Of a DNA stretch of 64,000 bases, positions 8,595-19,098 are shown piece by piece. Source of the stretch: Bremerella cremea (lineage in GTDB: Bacteria > Planctomycetota > Planctomycetia > Pirellulales > Pirellulaceae); assembly GCF_003335505.1 (NCBI RefSeq), contig NZ_QPEX01000045.1, forward strand, positions 62,001-126,000. The letters are read 5' to 3'. Position numbers and translations under genes: made by a program. Under the pieces are notes generated by a model that did not search any database, was not told where the DNA came from, and saw nothing but the letters and a program-made list of their open reading frames with translations. Every line of letters begins with the position of its first letter. The first letter of the stretch is position 1.

Positions 8595-9374
8595 ATGAGA
8601 ACTGCGAAGTTCGCAGTCTTGCTGTTGGGCGTTCTGGGCTTCATGTCCCAGAACGCATTTGCCCAGCAGTGGGGCACGGTAAAAGGACGCTTCGTCGTTA
8701 ACGGCGAAGTCAAAGCACTTGCTCCCTTACAAGTTGGTCAAAACCAAGGGTTCTGTGGCAGGCAAATTCCAAATCCCGTCTTAAAAGTCGATAAAGACGG
8801 AAACTTGCAAGATGCGGCACTTTGGCTTTTTCTGGATCGTGGCGCGAAGGCTCCTCAGCCTCACCCCATGTACGAAGAGAAGCTAAAAGAAAAAGTGGTT
8901 GTCGAAAATAAGAATTGCTTGTACGAGCCCCAAGTGGCTTTAGTTTGTACCGGCCAAGAGATCGAACTAAAAAACCTCGACCCGATTCCGCACAACTTCA
9001 AGATCGATGGTTTCAACAACCCAGGTATTAACCTCTTGGTGCCTGCCGGGGGCGTAGCGAACCACACGTTCAAGCAGGAAGAAAAGTCGCCGATGTTGGC
9101 CAGTTGTTCGATCCACAACTGGATGAACTCCCGCATCGTGATGCGTGATTCGCCTTACATGGCAGTTTCCGGCCCAGCTGGCACATTTACCATCGAAAAC
9201 CTGCCGGTCGGCAAACACCAATTTCAGGTATGGCACCCGGTCAGCAACTATGTCAAAGAAATGAAGATCGACGGCAAGACGGTCAAAGACCGCAAAGGAA
9301 TCATCGAAATCGACGTCAAGCAAGGCGACAACGACCTCGGCGACATCGTGATCGATTCCAAATTGCTAAAATAA
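8595..9374 (+). CDS. Secreted cupredoxin-like protein, copy 2
   Basis: 259 residues, a tandem paralogue of the preceding gene with the same layout: signal peptide ending AFA, DPIPHNF, ASCSIHNWM (the same Cys/His/Met ligand spacing) and the same C-terminal GTFTIENLPVGKH...KVKDRKG-type end. The copies differ throughout, so the duplication is not recent. The ATG at 8595 is chosen because AGGAG lies at 8581-8585, 9 bases upstream; a TTG at 8586 is too close. It is 29 bases after copy 1, so co-transcription is likely. Confidence 0.8.
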   Translation: MRTAKFAVLLLGVLGFMSQNAFAQQWGTVKGRFVVNGEVKALAPLQVGQNQGFCGRQIPNPVLKVDKDGNLQDAALWLFLDRGAKAPQPHPMYEEKLKEKVVVENKNCLYEPQVALVCTGQEIELKNLDPIPHNFKIDGFNNPGINLLVPAGGVANHTFKQEEKSPMLASCSIHNWMNSRIVMRDSPYMAVSGPAGTFTIENLPVGKHQFQVWHPVSNYVKEMKIDGKTVKDRKGIIEIDVKQGDNDLGDIVIDSKLLK

Positions 9375-9393
9375 CCTGAACACCATCAAAGCC

Positions 9394-9422
9394 AACGCTG
9401 GGGCCGTTCCTGGCCCCGCGTT
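9394..9422 (+). terminator. GC-rich hairpin after the cupredoxin pair
   Basis: AACGC-t-GGGGCC pairs with GGCCCC-GCGTT around a 6-base loop with one bulged T. Only a broken T-rich tract (ccttt) follows. It could be a weak terminator or a 3'-end stabilising stem separating the cupredoxin genes from the cytochrome/oxidase operon. Confidence 0.5.
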
Positions 9423-9558
9423 CCTTTCATTAGAATTTACACTGATCGCCGAGCTTTTGTCGTACGAAACACACAAAAGCCCAGCGAGATTACGTTCCTG
9501 AAAAAACCTTAACAGCGTCGTCTTTGCTTTGCCGAGCCGAGACTATCTGGAATCAACA

Positions 9559-10932
9559 ATGCGAATTTGCCAGGCTCCTAAGTTTGGCGGACGTAATCAG
9601 GCGGGAGGCCTGGTTTTGGCCGTCATTATTGGGGCAATCGTCGGATGTACGTCGGAACCGCCCCAGTTCGAACTGAACGAAGTTGCCCTGCGCAAGACAG
9701 AACTTACGCAAGGATCGAATTTTAGTCTCGAGTATCAAATCGAGCCGATCGCGAACATTCTGGCAGAGAATTTCGGCACGCCTGATCAACCGAAGGTTCC
9801 GCAGTTCAATTACGAAGAACTGTTCCCCGATCTGTACGAAGATCCCGACAGTCTCGATCCAGAAGAAAAGGCGGAACTGGAAGCAGAGCAATCCAGCATT
9901 AAGGATATGCTCAATCTAGACATGCTTCAAATGGCCGCTGGCCCTTACGGCAGTGAGGAAGATGGCAGCCCGCGTGGTCTCTATCGACAGCACTGCGTTC
10001 ATTGCCACGGCATCAACGGCGACGGTGCTGGCCCCACGGCCGCATTTCTGAACCCTTACCCCCGCGATTTTCGCTTGGGCAAATTCAAGTGGAAGTCGAC
10101 TCCCACTGGTGTGCCGCCAACGCATGACGATCTCAAACGTATCATCATGAACGGTGCCCCTGGGACGGCAATGCCCAGCTTCAAACTACTGCCCGAGCAA
10201 GAGGTGGAAGCACTCGTTCAATACGTGAAGTACCTCACCTTCCGTGGAGAAGCCGAGCGGAATCTGCTGATGGAGTTTTCCCAGCTCGACGCAGCGGTTG
10301 CCAAGCCCGCCGAGAAGCGTAATGAGGAAGAACAAGAATACATCAAAGAAATGTCGCCAGAGGAACTCGCCGAAGCGAAGGAAGACCTCAAGTCCGAAGT
10401 GGACGAGTTGACCGAATACGCGCGGATGGATTTTATCTTCCCGATCTTCGAGAAGTGGCGTGATGCTGAGCCAACGGAAGTTCCTCAGCGTCCAGATTGG
10501 AATCTCGACGAATCCGTTGCTGCCGGGAAAACACTCTTCTTTGGCAAGGGAGGCTGTGCCACTTGTCACGGTCAATCTGGGCTGGGCGATGGACAGACGG
10601 CTGAAATGTTCTACGACGACTGGACGGAGGATTTCTACGATCCGAAGGCCCCTGAGAACGTCGAAGAATTTCTGACCTTGGGTGCACTTCCGCCTCGGAA
10701 GCTCGATCCACGTAATTTGCGACTAGGCAACTTCCGCGGCGGTCGCCGACCGGTTGATGTCTATTGGCGGATCAAAAACGGCATCGAAGGAGCAAAGATG
10801 CCCGCCGCCGCTTATGACCTGCAAGACGAAGACATTTGGCACATGGTCGACTTCGTCCTTAAAGGCTTGCCGTACGACAGCTTGAGCCAACCTCAACTGC
10901 ACGAGCAAGAGAACATTCGCCTAAGAAACTAA
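9559..10932 (+). CDS. Dihaem c-type cytochrome lipoprotein
   Basis: 457 residues from the ATG at 9559; a TTG start at 9529 would add ten residues before the signal. The lipoprotein signal ends IGAIVGC (Cys30). Two covalent haem sites are visible: CVHCH (146-150) and CATCH (333-337). Met-containing segments such as GTAMPSF and GAKMPAA may give the axial ligands. The two cytochrome domains are joined by a long, charged, Glu-rich helical linker (about 245-300). It precedes coxB by 79 bases and coxB lacks its own cytochrome domain, so this is a good candidate electron donor to the oxidase. That role is inferred from context. Confidence 0.88.
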   Translation: MRICQAPKFGGRNQAGGLVLAVIIGAIVGCTSEPPQFELNEVALRKTELTQGSNFSLEYQIEPIANILAENFGTPDQPKVPQFNYEELFPDLYEDPDSLDPEEKAELEAEQSSIKDMLNLDMLQMAAGPYGSEEDGSPRGLYRQHCVHCHGINGDGAGPTAAFLNPYPRDFRLGKFKWKSTPTGVPPTHDDLKRIIMNGAPGTAMPSFKLLPEQEVEALVQYVKYLTFRGEAERNLLMEFSQLDAAVAKPAEKRNEEEQEYIKEMSPEELAEAKEDLKSEVDELTEYARMDFIFPIFEKWRDAEPTEVPQRPDWNLDESVAAGKTLFFGKGGCATCHGQSGLGDGQTAEMFYDDWTEDFYDPKAPENVEEFLTLGALPPRKLDPRNLRLGNFRGGRRPVDVYWRIKNGIEGAKMPAAAYDLQDEDIWHMVDFVLKGLPYDSLSQPQLHEQENIRLRN

Positions 10933-11011
10933 TTGCACAATCTTTGATCGTCGGGCGAACTGATTCGCCTGGCTTATCACACAGCGTAGGCTGTAAGTAG
11001 GAGAATCCCTG

Positions 11012-11812
11012 GTGGGAAGATTCTGGAGTCTTGTTTTTCTGAGCATCCCAATCTTGGGCACCCTCATTATTGTGTGGGCGGCCATGGATTGGTATCCGCT
11101 TGAAGGCCACTGGTTCCCTGAAAGGGTTGTCGAAAACGGGAGCATCGACCACCTTTTCTACTGCATCCTGTGGCTAACGGGGATTGTCTTCATTGCGACG
11201 GGGATCCTGCTGTTTTGGTTCCTCTGGAAATACGACGCAGCGAAGAATGATCAGCCGGTCGTCTTCTCGCATGGCAGCCACTACATGGAAGTCATGTGGT
11301 CGGTTGTGCCGGCAATCATCCTGCTCTTTCTGGCCATCTATCAAATGGATGCCTGGGCTGGGGCTCGGATGCGTCGTCCGACGCTGGCCAACGGCCAGCC
11401 GATGCCGCCGATTGCCCGCGTCACCGGTCGCCAATTTGAGTGGCGGATCCAGTATCCCGGGGCGGATAAAAAGTTCGACACGCCAGACGACCTTTACGTG
11501 ACCAACCTTTTGCATATTCCCCGTGACGAAGAAATCGTTCTGGAAATCGAGAGCGACGACGTCCTGCACAGTTTCTTTCTGCCTAACTTCCGCGTCAAAC
11601 AGGACGTGGTTCCTGGGATGAAGCAGTTCATTTGGTTCAAGCCGATCAAAGATGGCGCCTACGACATTGTCTGTGCCGAGCTTTGTGGGTGGGGACACTA
11701 CAAGATGAAAGGTCAGATCACCGTCCAGTCGCGAAACGATTTCGATGCCTGGTTGCAGAAGACCTATGACGAACAAGAATTGTCCGAATTTTCGCTGGCT
11801 GAGGCAGAGTAA
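11012..11812 (+). CDS. coxB: Cytochrome c oxidase subunit II
   Basis: 266 residues starting at GTG 11012, with GGAGAA just upstream. Two transmembrane helices lie in about the first 115 residues, followed by the periplasmic CuA cupredoxin domain. The CuA motif is CAELCGWGHYKM (Cys221, Cys225, His229, Met232), with the first ligand His in VLHSFFLPNFRVKQDVVPGM. RQFEWRIQYPG is the usual aromatic electron-entry segment. There is no C-terminal cytochrome c domain, so electrons must come from a separate cytochrome such as the upstream dihaem protein. It is 6 bases from coxA. Confidence 0.96.
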   Translation: MGRFWSLVFLSIPILGTLIIVWAAMDWYPLEGHWFPERVVENGSIDHLFYCILWLTGIVFIATGILLFWFLWKYDAAKNDQPVVFSHGSHYMEVMWSVVPAIILLFLAIYQMDAWAGARMRRPTLANGQPMPPIARVTGRQFEWRIQYPGADKKFDTPDDLYVTNLLHIPRDEEIVLEIESDDVLHSFFLPNFRVKQDVVPGMKQFIWFKPIKDGAYDIVCAELCGWGHYKMKGQITVQSRNDFDAWLQKTYDEQELSEFSLAEAE

Positions 11813-11818
11813 GATACG

Positions 11819-13633
<1,815 letters not shown>

Positions 13634-13639
13634 AACCCC

Positions 13640-14662
13640 ATGACTGAACTTTCCCAATCCGAGTCTCGCTGGCCGCACCGCTTGGCGCTGTTGTTGGTTT
13701 TGGCGACCTATCCGCTGATCTGGATCGGCGGCCTGGTCACAACCACCAAAAGCGGCATGGCCGTGCCTGACTGGCCGTCGACCTACGGGTACAACATGTT
13801 CTTGTACCCTTGGCAGACTTGGGTGTTTGGTCCGTACGATTTGTTCTTGGAACATGGTCACCGATTGCTGGCCTCGACGGTTGGCTTTTTGTGCATCCTG
13901 TTTTTGGTGCTGGCAATTTGGCGGAAAGATCGCACGCAAATCCTGCTCGGCATTGTTGCCCTTGTGCTGGTTTTAGTTCAGGGCGTCCTGGGGGGCTTAC
14001 GCGTCGTGCTTGATGCTACAACCATCGCCCGCGTGCATGGCTGCGTTGGCCCACTGTTTTTTGGGTACTTAGTTTATCTGGAATGTCGCACCTCACGACG
14101 TTGGCAGGCAATGTCCCCCGTTGATAGCTCGCTGGGACGGGCCTATTTGCTGCGATCGGTTTCGCTCACGATCTTGGCGTTCTTGCAAATTGCTCTCGGT
14201 TCATTGATTCGCCATGTGCCTGCCACGATGCAGCACCAATCCTTTCGGGTGGCGGTTCTTTTTCATGTCATCACCGCTTTCCTTATCGCTGGCAACGCGT
14301 TGCTGCTGCTGTGGCTGGCCTTTCGCGATCGGCAAGCCAATCGGCACATTTTCGGCGTCGCGGTCATTACCGTGCTGCTGGTTGTCGGGCAAATTGTTTT
14401 AGGGATCGCGGCTTATACCGTGAAATATGGTTGGCCCACTTTCTTACCTGGCGGAGCAAACTTCGCTAGTTTTGTGATCGAGTGGGAAAGCAACCTACAA
14501 GCGATGATCGTAACCGGCCATGTGGCCGTTGGTTCGGCCATTTTAGGCGCTGCCGTAATGCTGGCGGCCTACAGTGCGCGATGTTACTCCCATTCTCTTA
14601 ACTCTTCTAAGAACTCCGCTCCGCCGACGCCTCAAGCGTCTGCCAAGGAGGTAATGGCATGA
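13640..14662 (+). CDS. ctaA: Haem A synthase (COX15/CtaA)
   Basis: 340 residues, eight predicted membrane helices. It oxidises the C8 methyl of haem O to the formyl of haem A for the oxidase. Family marks are GGLVTTTKSGMAVPDWPSTYG near the N-terminus, EHGHRLLAS, and later His residues in LGSLIRHVPATMQHQ and VTGHVAVGSAIL; the conserved His pairs bind haem. It lies 6 bases after coxA and its stop overlaps the ctaB start by four bases (ATGA), so the genes are translationally coupled. Confidence 0.94.
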   Translation: MTELSQSESRWPHRLALLLVLATYPLIWIGGLVTTTKSGMAVPDWPSTYGYNMFLYPWQTWVFGPYDLFLEHGHRLLASTVGFLCILFLVLAIWRKDRTQILLGIVALVLVLVQGVLGGLRVVLDATTIARVHGCVGPLFFGYLVYLECRTSRRWQAMSPVDSSLGRAYLLRSVSLTILAFLQIALGSLIRHVPATMQHQSFRVAVLFHVITAFLIAGNALLLLWLAFRDRQANRHIFGVAVITVLLVVGQIVLGIAAYTVKYGWPTFLPGGANFASFVIEWESNLQAMIVTGHVAVGSAILGAAVMLAAYSARCYSHSLNSSKNSAPPTPQASAKEVMA

Positions 14663-15570
14663 GCACAGGACCCGCCACCTTGACCGAACGCCGGTCGGGC
14701 ATGAAACAGCAGTTGAGCGATTACTTGGAACTCACCAAGCCCAAGATTGCCTTGCTGCTATTAGTTTGCGTGGCGATTGCCGGCTTTTATGCCAGCGGTG
14801 GTCAGCCAGATATTTTTCGCCTGGTGAACGTGATCATTGGCACAGCCCTGGTCGCCGCAAGCAGTTGCGTCTGGAATCAGTGCCTCGAAGTCAACGCCGA
14901 TCGCCGCATGGCACGAACCTCGCGCAGACCAATCCCCAGTGGACGTTTGTCTCGTTACGGCAGCGCAGTCTTTGGCACGATGCTTGGTTCCGTCGGTGTC
15001 GCATACTTGCTGGCGACCGTTGGCTGGATGCCGGCATTGATCGGAGTGCTGACTTGGGTGTTGTATGTTTGCATCTACACGCCCATGAAGCAGTGGACTC
15101 CTTGGAACACGACCGTCGGTGCCATCGCAGGTGCTTTGCCCATGCTGATGGGCTGGCTGGCCGTGAATCCCACCCTCGACATCAAGGCGATTTCGCTTTT
15201 TGCGATTTTGTTCTTTTGGCAATTCCCTCACTTCATGGCAATCGCGTGGCTTTATCGCGAAGACTACGAAAAAGGGGGCATGCAAATGTGGTCGGTTGTC
15301 GACCGCAGCGGTACCAAAGCTGGCCTCCAAGCGGTCTCGGGCGCTATGGCCTTGCTCTTGGCGAGCGTTGTGCCTGGCTTAAGTTACATTGCCATGCCCA
15401 ATATCACCTACATGCTGCTTTCGCTGTTCGGCGGCACAATTATGTTGATTGCCTCGCTCCGCTTCTTTACGTCGCGTGACGAAAGAACGGCTCGTCAGTT
15501 GTTGTTTGCATCGTTGTTTTACCTGCCGATCCAACTCGGCCTGTTGGTCATTCTGCCCAGCGGCGTGTAA
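14659..15570 (+). CDS. ctaB: Protohaem IX farnesyltransferase (haem O synthase)
   Basis: 303 residues, UbiA-type polytopic prenyltransferase. It adds a farnesyl group to protohaem to make haem O, the substrate of CtaA. The first Asp-rich motif region reads NQCLEVNADRRMARTSRRPIP, matching the family N-x3-D-x2-D/M-x-R-T-x-x-RP pattern, and the segment FFWQFPHFMAIAWLYREDYEKGGM is typical. GGAGG lies just before the ATG inside the end of ctaA. A second in-frame ATG 14 codons in (MKQQLSDYLELTKPK) is a possible alternative start. Confidence 0.95.
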   Translation: MSTGPATLTERRSGMKQQLSDYLELTKPKIALLLLVCVAIAGFYASGGQPDIFRLVNVIIGTALVAASSCVWNQCLEVNADRRMARTSRRPIPSGRLSRYGSAVFGTMLGSVGVAYLLATVGWMPALIGVLTWVLYVCIYTPMKQWTPWNTTVGAIAGALPMLMGWLAVNPTLDIKAISLFAILFFWQFPHFMAIAWLYREDYEKGGMQMWSVVDRSGTKAGLQAVSGAMALLLASVVPGLSYIAMPNITYMLLSLFGGTIMLIASLRFFTSRDERTARQLLFASLFYLPIQLGLLVILPSGV

Positions 15571-15604
15571 GTTTCCACGGAACGAGTCTTAGAACGAACC
15601 CCGC

Positions 15605-16816
15605 ATGTCCGATTCCAACCACGACCATCACGACCACGTCCAACTAGAATACCACCCGGCATTGCCCTTGCCGTTGGGCAAGCTTTGCCTGTGGCTTTTC
15701 CTGTCGACGGAAATCATGTTTTTTGCCGGCCTGATCGGCGCCTATGTGGTGCTTCGCTTCGGCAGCCCGGTCGGCACCTGGCCGACGCCGCACGATGTCT
15801 ATCTCAGCGAACCACTGGGAGCGATCAATACGTTCGTCTTGATTTGCAGTAGCCTATCGATCGTGCTGGCCTTGGAAGCAGCCCGCGCCAACAACTCTGG
15901 CCTAGCGAAAAGGTGGCTACTGGTTACTTTTACCCTTGGTTGTACGTTTCTGGGCATCAAAGCCTTTGAATACAAAGAGAAGTTCGCCCACGGTATCTTC
16001 CCGAACAAGGAATATCGTCGTCTCTACGACCGTTCCGATGTTTACTACGTCTCGGCGTTAAAGGTTCGTTTGGAAGAACTCCGAACTTCGCTCTCGGACG
16101 AAGAGAAACAATTGGAAGCCGTCCCCGGCGTTACGCGAGAATCGTTCATCGATACGATGCTCAACGGGGGTGTCACTTATACGGCGCGCCAAGCTTCGCT
16201 CACTGCGAACAATCCGCTGGAAGCCCAATTGATCATCGATTCGTTGGTCTACGGCGTTCACCATCACGAAACGACCGAGTACCAAGCGACCCGGCTACGC
16301 AATGAAAAGAAGTCGCTGGAAGCTCCTTTAGCCGAATTCGAAAACAAGCTTAAAGGGATCGAAACCCGCAAAACGGAAATCCAAACGGCACTGGCTGCGG
16401 AAGGCGACGACAAACCGTCTGACGAAGATGCCAACAAGATGCGTGCCGAACAGGCCACGCTGATGCAAGATCAGGCCAAGACGCAAACCGAGCTGAAGCC
16501 GATTCAAGAACGAATTGCGTTCCTCGATCTCTTACTGGCCAATGACGCCCATTTGCTCAATCACGGCATCAACCACGAAATGCCCTGGATGAAACTTCCG
16601 ATGGTAATCCCCAGTGGTCACATGTGGGCCAGCACTTACTTTCTGCTGACTGGATTTCATGCTTTGCACGTGGTGATCGGGCTGCTTATTTTCCTGCTGG
16701 TGCTCTTCAGCACCCTCGACGTTACCAAAGCGAACTACCTAGAGAACGCCGGGCTGTATTGGCATTTTGTCGACCTGGTCTGGATCTTCCTATTCCCGAT
16801 GCTGTACCTGTTTTAG
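15605..16816 (+). CDS. coxC: Cytochrome c oxidase subunit III with a large internal insertion
   Basis: 403 residues, about twice the ~200 usual for a five-helix bacterial subunit III. Three helices at about 25-125 end with the conserved Glu segment [13 protein letters not shown], and two helices resume at about 335 ([21 protein letters not shown] ... [19 protein letters not shown]). Between them, about 137-328, lies a hydrophilic insertion with heptad-like, Glu/Lys/Gln-rich stretches predicted to be coiled coil ([20 protein letters not shown] and following). Reading frame and base use run smoothly through it, so it is not a frameshift artefact. The N-terminus is His/Asp-rich. Confidence 0.92.
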   Translation: MSDSNHDHHDHVQLEYHPALPLPLGKLCLWLFLSTEIMFFAGLIGAYVVLRFGSPVGTWPTPHDVYLSEPLGAINTFVLICSSLSIVLALEAARANNSGLAKRWLLVTFTLGCTFLGIKAFEYKEKFAHGIFPNKEYRRLYDRSDVYYVSALKVRLEELRTSLSDEEKQLEAVPGVTRESFIDTMLNGGVTYTARQASLTANNPLEAQLIIDSLVYGVHHHETTEYQATRLRNEKKSLEAPLAEFENKLKGIETRKTEIQTALAAEGDDKPSDEDANKMRAEQATLMQDQAKTQTELKPIQERIAFLDLLLANDAHLLNHGINHEMPWMKLPMVIPSGHMWASTYFLLTGFHALHVVIGLLIFLLVLFSTLDVTKANYLENAGLYWHFVDLVWIFLFPMLYLF

Positions 16817-16828
16817 AGAAGCACCCCC

Positions 16829-17284
16829 ATGAGTGATTCCAGCCAAGTGCCACCCCATGGCGAGCCTCTCCCGGATGCCCATCTGGAGAACGACGAGACG
16901 CTGCACGCGACTAGCGGCAACGGTAAGTACTGGGCCGTTTTTGTCGCCCTCTGCGTGCTGACGCTTTGTTCGTTTTTGACCTACTTCCAGTGGTGGGATA
17001 CCGCCATTCCACCCAAGGTCAGCATGGCTTTCATGATGGCTGTTTCGTGCGGCAAGGCCCTATTGGTCATGTTGTTCTTCATGCACCTTTTGTGGGAAGC
17101 CAACTGGAAATGGGTCCTGACGATCCCAGCATCGATGATGGCGATCTTCCTGATGTGCATGTTGATTCCCGATATCGGCTTGCGAACTGAAAAATACTCG
17201 GAAGTGCGTTGGTATCACGCTCCAGTGCCGCATGTCGATCCGGTAGAAACCGTCGCTGCGGATGCCCCCAGCGCGAACCATTAA
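16829..17284 (+). CDS. Cytochrome c oxidase subunit IV-like membrane protein
   Basis: 151 residues with three predicted helices (about 33-53, 66-88, 95-115). It matches the bacterial COX4_pro/CyoD-like small subunit by size, topology, position right after coxC (12 bases) and the segment SMAFMMAVSCGKALLVMLFFMHLLWEANW, written here only as a description of residues about 59-87. It likely packs against the oxidase core and helps assembly. The tail is short and polar. Confidence 0.85.
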   Translation: MSDSSQVPPHGEPLPDAHLENDETLHATSGNGKYWAVFVALCVLTLCSFLTYFQWWDTAIPPKVSMAFMMAVSCGKALLVMLFFMHLLWEANWKWVLTIPASMMAIFLMCMLIPDIGLRTEKYSEVRWYHAPVPHVDPVETVAADAPSANH

Positions 17285-17296
17285 GTTGAACAACGA

Positions 17297-18235
17297 ATGA
17301 TTTCACCTCGAGCCGTTTCCATCGAGAACGTTTCCCACTTTTACGGAAAGCGTCAAGCGCTCGCGGATGTTTCCCTGTCGATCGATCCAGGCGAAATCTT
17401 CGTTTTCCTTGGGCCCAACGGTGGTGGCAAGTCCACCTTATTTCGCCTGCTCTCCACCCTCATGCCGCTACGTCACGGTTCGATCAGTGTTTACGGTCGT
17501 ACCGTGACAGCCCATCAGCACGAGGTCCGTCAGCAAATCGGGGTCGTCTTTCAGATGCCGAGCCTCGACAAGAAGCTCACCGTGCGAGAGAACATCGCCC
17601 AGCAAGCGGCTCTCTACGGCGTAACAGGGCCAACGCTGCAGCAACGCACGACACTGCTGCTCGACAAGCTGGAACTGACTGATCGCCAAAACGACATTAC
17701 CGAAGATCTCTCTGGCGGGCTCCGCCGCCGCGTCGAACTGGCCAAAGGGATGTTGCATTCGCCCAAGGTTCTGCTGCTCGACGAACCAAGCACCGGGCTC
17801 GATCCGGCGGCTCGCCAAGCGATGTGGCGTTACCTTGAATTCCTGCGAACCGATCACGGCGTCACCGTCGTCCTGACTTCGCATTTGTTGGACGAAGCCG
17901 AGAAAGCGGATCGAATTGCAATCCTCGACCAAGGACGTCTGGTCGCTCTCGATACGCCAGACGCTTTAAAAGATCGAATCGGTGGCGACACAATCACCAT
18001 TCGCACACGGCAACCCCAGCAGCTTATCGAGAAACTGCAAACCGAACTCCATCTTGCAGCCACCGAGGTCAGTGACTTCGTCCGGCTGGAAACCGAAGAC
18101 GGGCCTGGCACTATCCGTACGATCATGCACACGGCAAGCGACTTGGTCGACGCCATCACGTTGGCCAAACCTTCGCTGGAAGATGTCTTTATCGCCATGA
18201 CCGGTCGACAATTCACCGAGGAGGTGACCTTATGA
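17297..18235 (+). CDS. ABC transporter ATP-binding protein of the oxidase operon
   Basis: 312 residues. Walker A GPNGGGKST (39-47), Q-loop VFQMPSLDKKLT, signature LSGGLRRRVELAKGM, Walker B VLLLDEPSTGLDP, and H-loop LTSHLLDEAEKADR are all intact. The first ~220 residues are the ATPase; the remainder is the C-terminal region seen in DrrA/NatA/NosF-type exporters. It starts 12 bases after the subunit IV gene and overlaps the permease start by four bases. Its place between oxidase and SCO genes suggests export of something needed for oxidase or copper-site assembly, as NosFY serves NosZ; substrate unknown. Confidence 0.92.
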   Translation: MISPRAVSIENVSHFYGKRQALADVSLSIDPGEIFVFLGPNGGGKSTLFRLLSTLMPLRHGSISVYGRTVTAHQHEVRQQIGVVFQMPSLDKKLTVRENIAQQAALYGVTGPTLQQRTTLLLDKLELTDRQNDITEDLSGGLRRRVELAKGMLHSPKVLLLDEPSTGLDPAARQAMWRYLEFLRTDHGVTVVLTSHLLDEAEKADRIAILDQGRLVALDTPDALKDRIGGDTITIRTRQPQQLIEKLQTELHLAATEVSDFVRLETEDGPGTIRTIMHTASDLVDAITLAKPSLEDVFIAMTGRQFTEEVTL

Positions 18236-19098
18236 CCTCCGCTGAAACCGTTTTCACCCCCAACCCGTTGTCGGCAGCTTGGTCGCTTTGCTATCGCGAG
18301 ATCATTCGTTTCTTGCGGCAGCGCAACCGCATTATTGGTGCGATTGGCCAGCCCATTATTTTCTGGCTGCTATTTGGCACCGGCTTAACTGGCGTCTTTC
18401 GCACGCAAGGGGAGGGGGGAGGCGATGAAAGCTTCACCGTTTATTTCTTCCCCGGTACGCTGCTACTGATTGTGCTGTTCACAGCAATTTTCGCCACGAT
18501 TTCCATCATCGAGGATCGCAACGAAGGCTTTCTGCAATCGGTCCTCGTCTCGCCAATCCCGCGGTGGTCGATGGTCCTGGGCAAGGTTCTCGGCGGCACC
18601 ATCTTGGCGGTTGGTCAGGCCATGATTTTCCTTTGCCTCGGCTTCTTCGTCGGAATCTCGCTGACACTTTTGCAGTTCCTGGCGATCTTTGGAATCTTGG
18701 TGATCGCGAGCATTGGTTTAACCTCGCTTGGCTTTTGGCTGGCTTGGCGGATGGACTCGACACAGGGCTTTCATGCCGTAATGAACTTGCTGTTGATGCC
18801 CATGTGGCTTCTTTCCGGCGCTTTCTTTCCCATTCCTTCCGGCAGCGCGATTACTTCGCCAGGGCAATGGGTGCTAAGCTGGGTGATGACGTTAAATCCC
18901 GTGACTTATGCCCTCGGAGCGATTCGTCGGATCATGCACGCGGAGGTCGCGCCGAGCTTCCTCGGGGGGGAATCTGGCGGGCAGTTTTGGTTGCCAAGTG
19001 TCTCCTTCGGTGTAACGATTACCCTACTATTTGCCATCGTAATGTTTGCGTTGTCTTGTCGTGCAGCCACTAAGACAAGACGTGGAGATTGGCTATGA
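18232..19098 (+). CDS. ABC-2 type transporter permease of the oxidase operon
   Basis: 288 residues with six predicted membrane helices, ABC-2 family. The family signature region is around LLLMPMWLLSGAFFPIP (about 184-200). It pairs with the preceding ATPase (ATGA overlap) to form a homodimeric-type exporter. Its own stop codon overlaps the start of the SCO gene by four bases, so translation of the ATPase, permease and SCO gene is coupled. That supports a role in oxidase maturation, although the substrate is not known. Confidence 0.9.
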   Translation: MTSAETVFTPNPLSAAWSLCYREIIRFLRQRNRIIGAIGQPIIFWLLFGTGLTGVFRTQGEGGGDESFTVYFFPGTLLLIVLFTAIFATISIIEDRNEGFLQSVLVSPIPRWSMVLGKVLGGTILAVGQAMIFLCLGFFVGISLTLLQFLAIFGILVIASIGLTSLGFWLAWRMDSTQGFHAVMNLLLMPMWLLSGAFFPIPSGSAITSPGQWVLSWVMTLNPVTYALGAIRRIMHAEVAPSFLGGESGGQFWLPSVSFGVTITLLFAIVMFALSCRAATKTRRGDWL

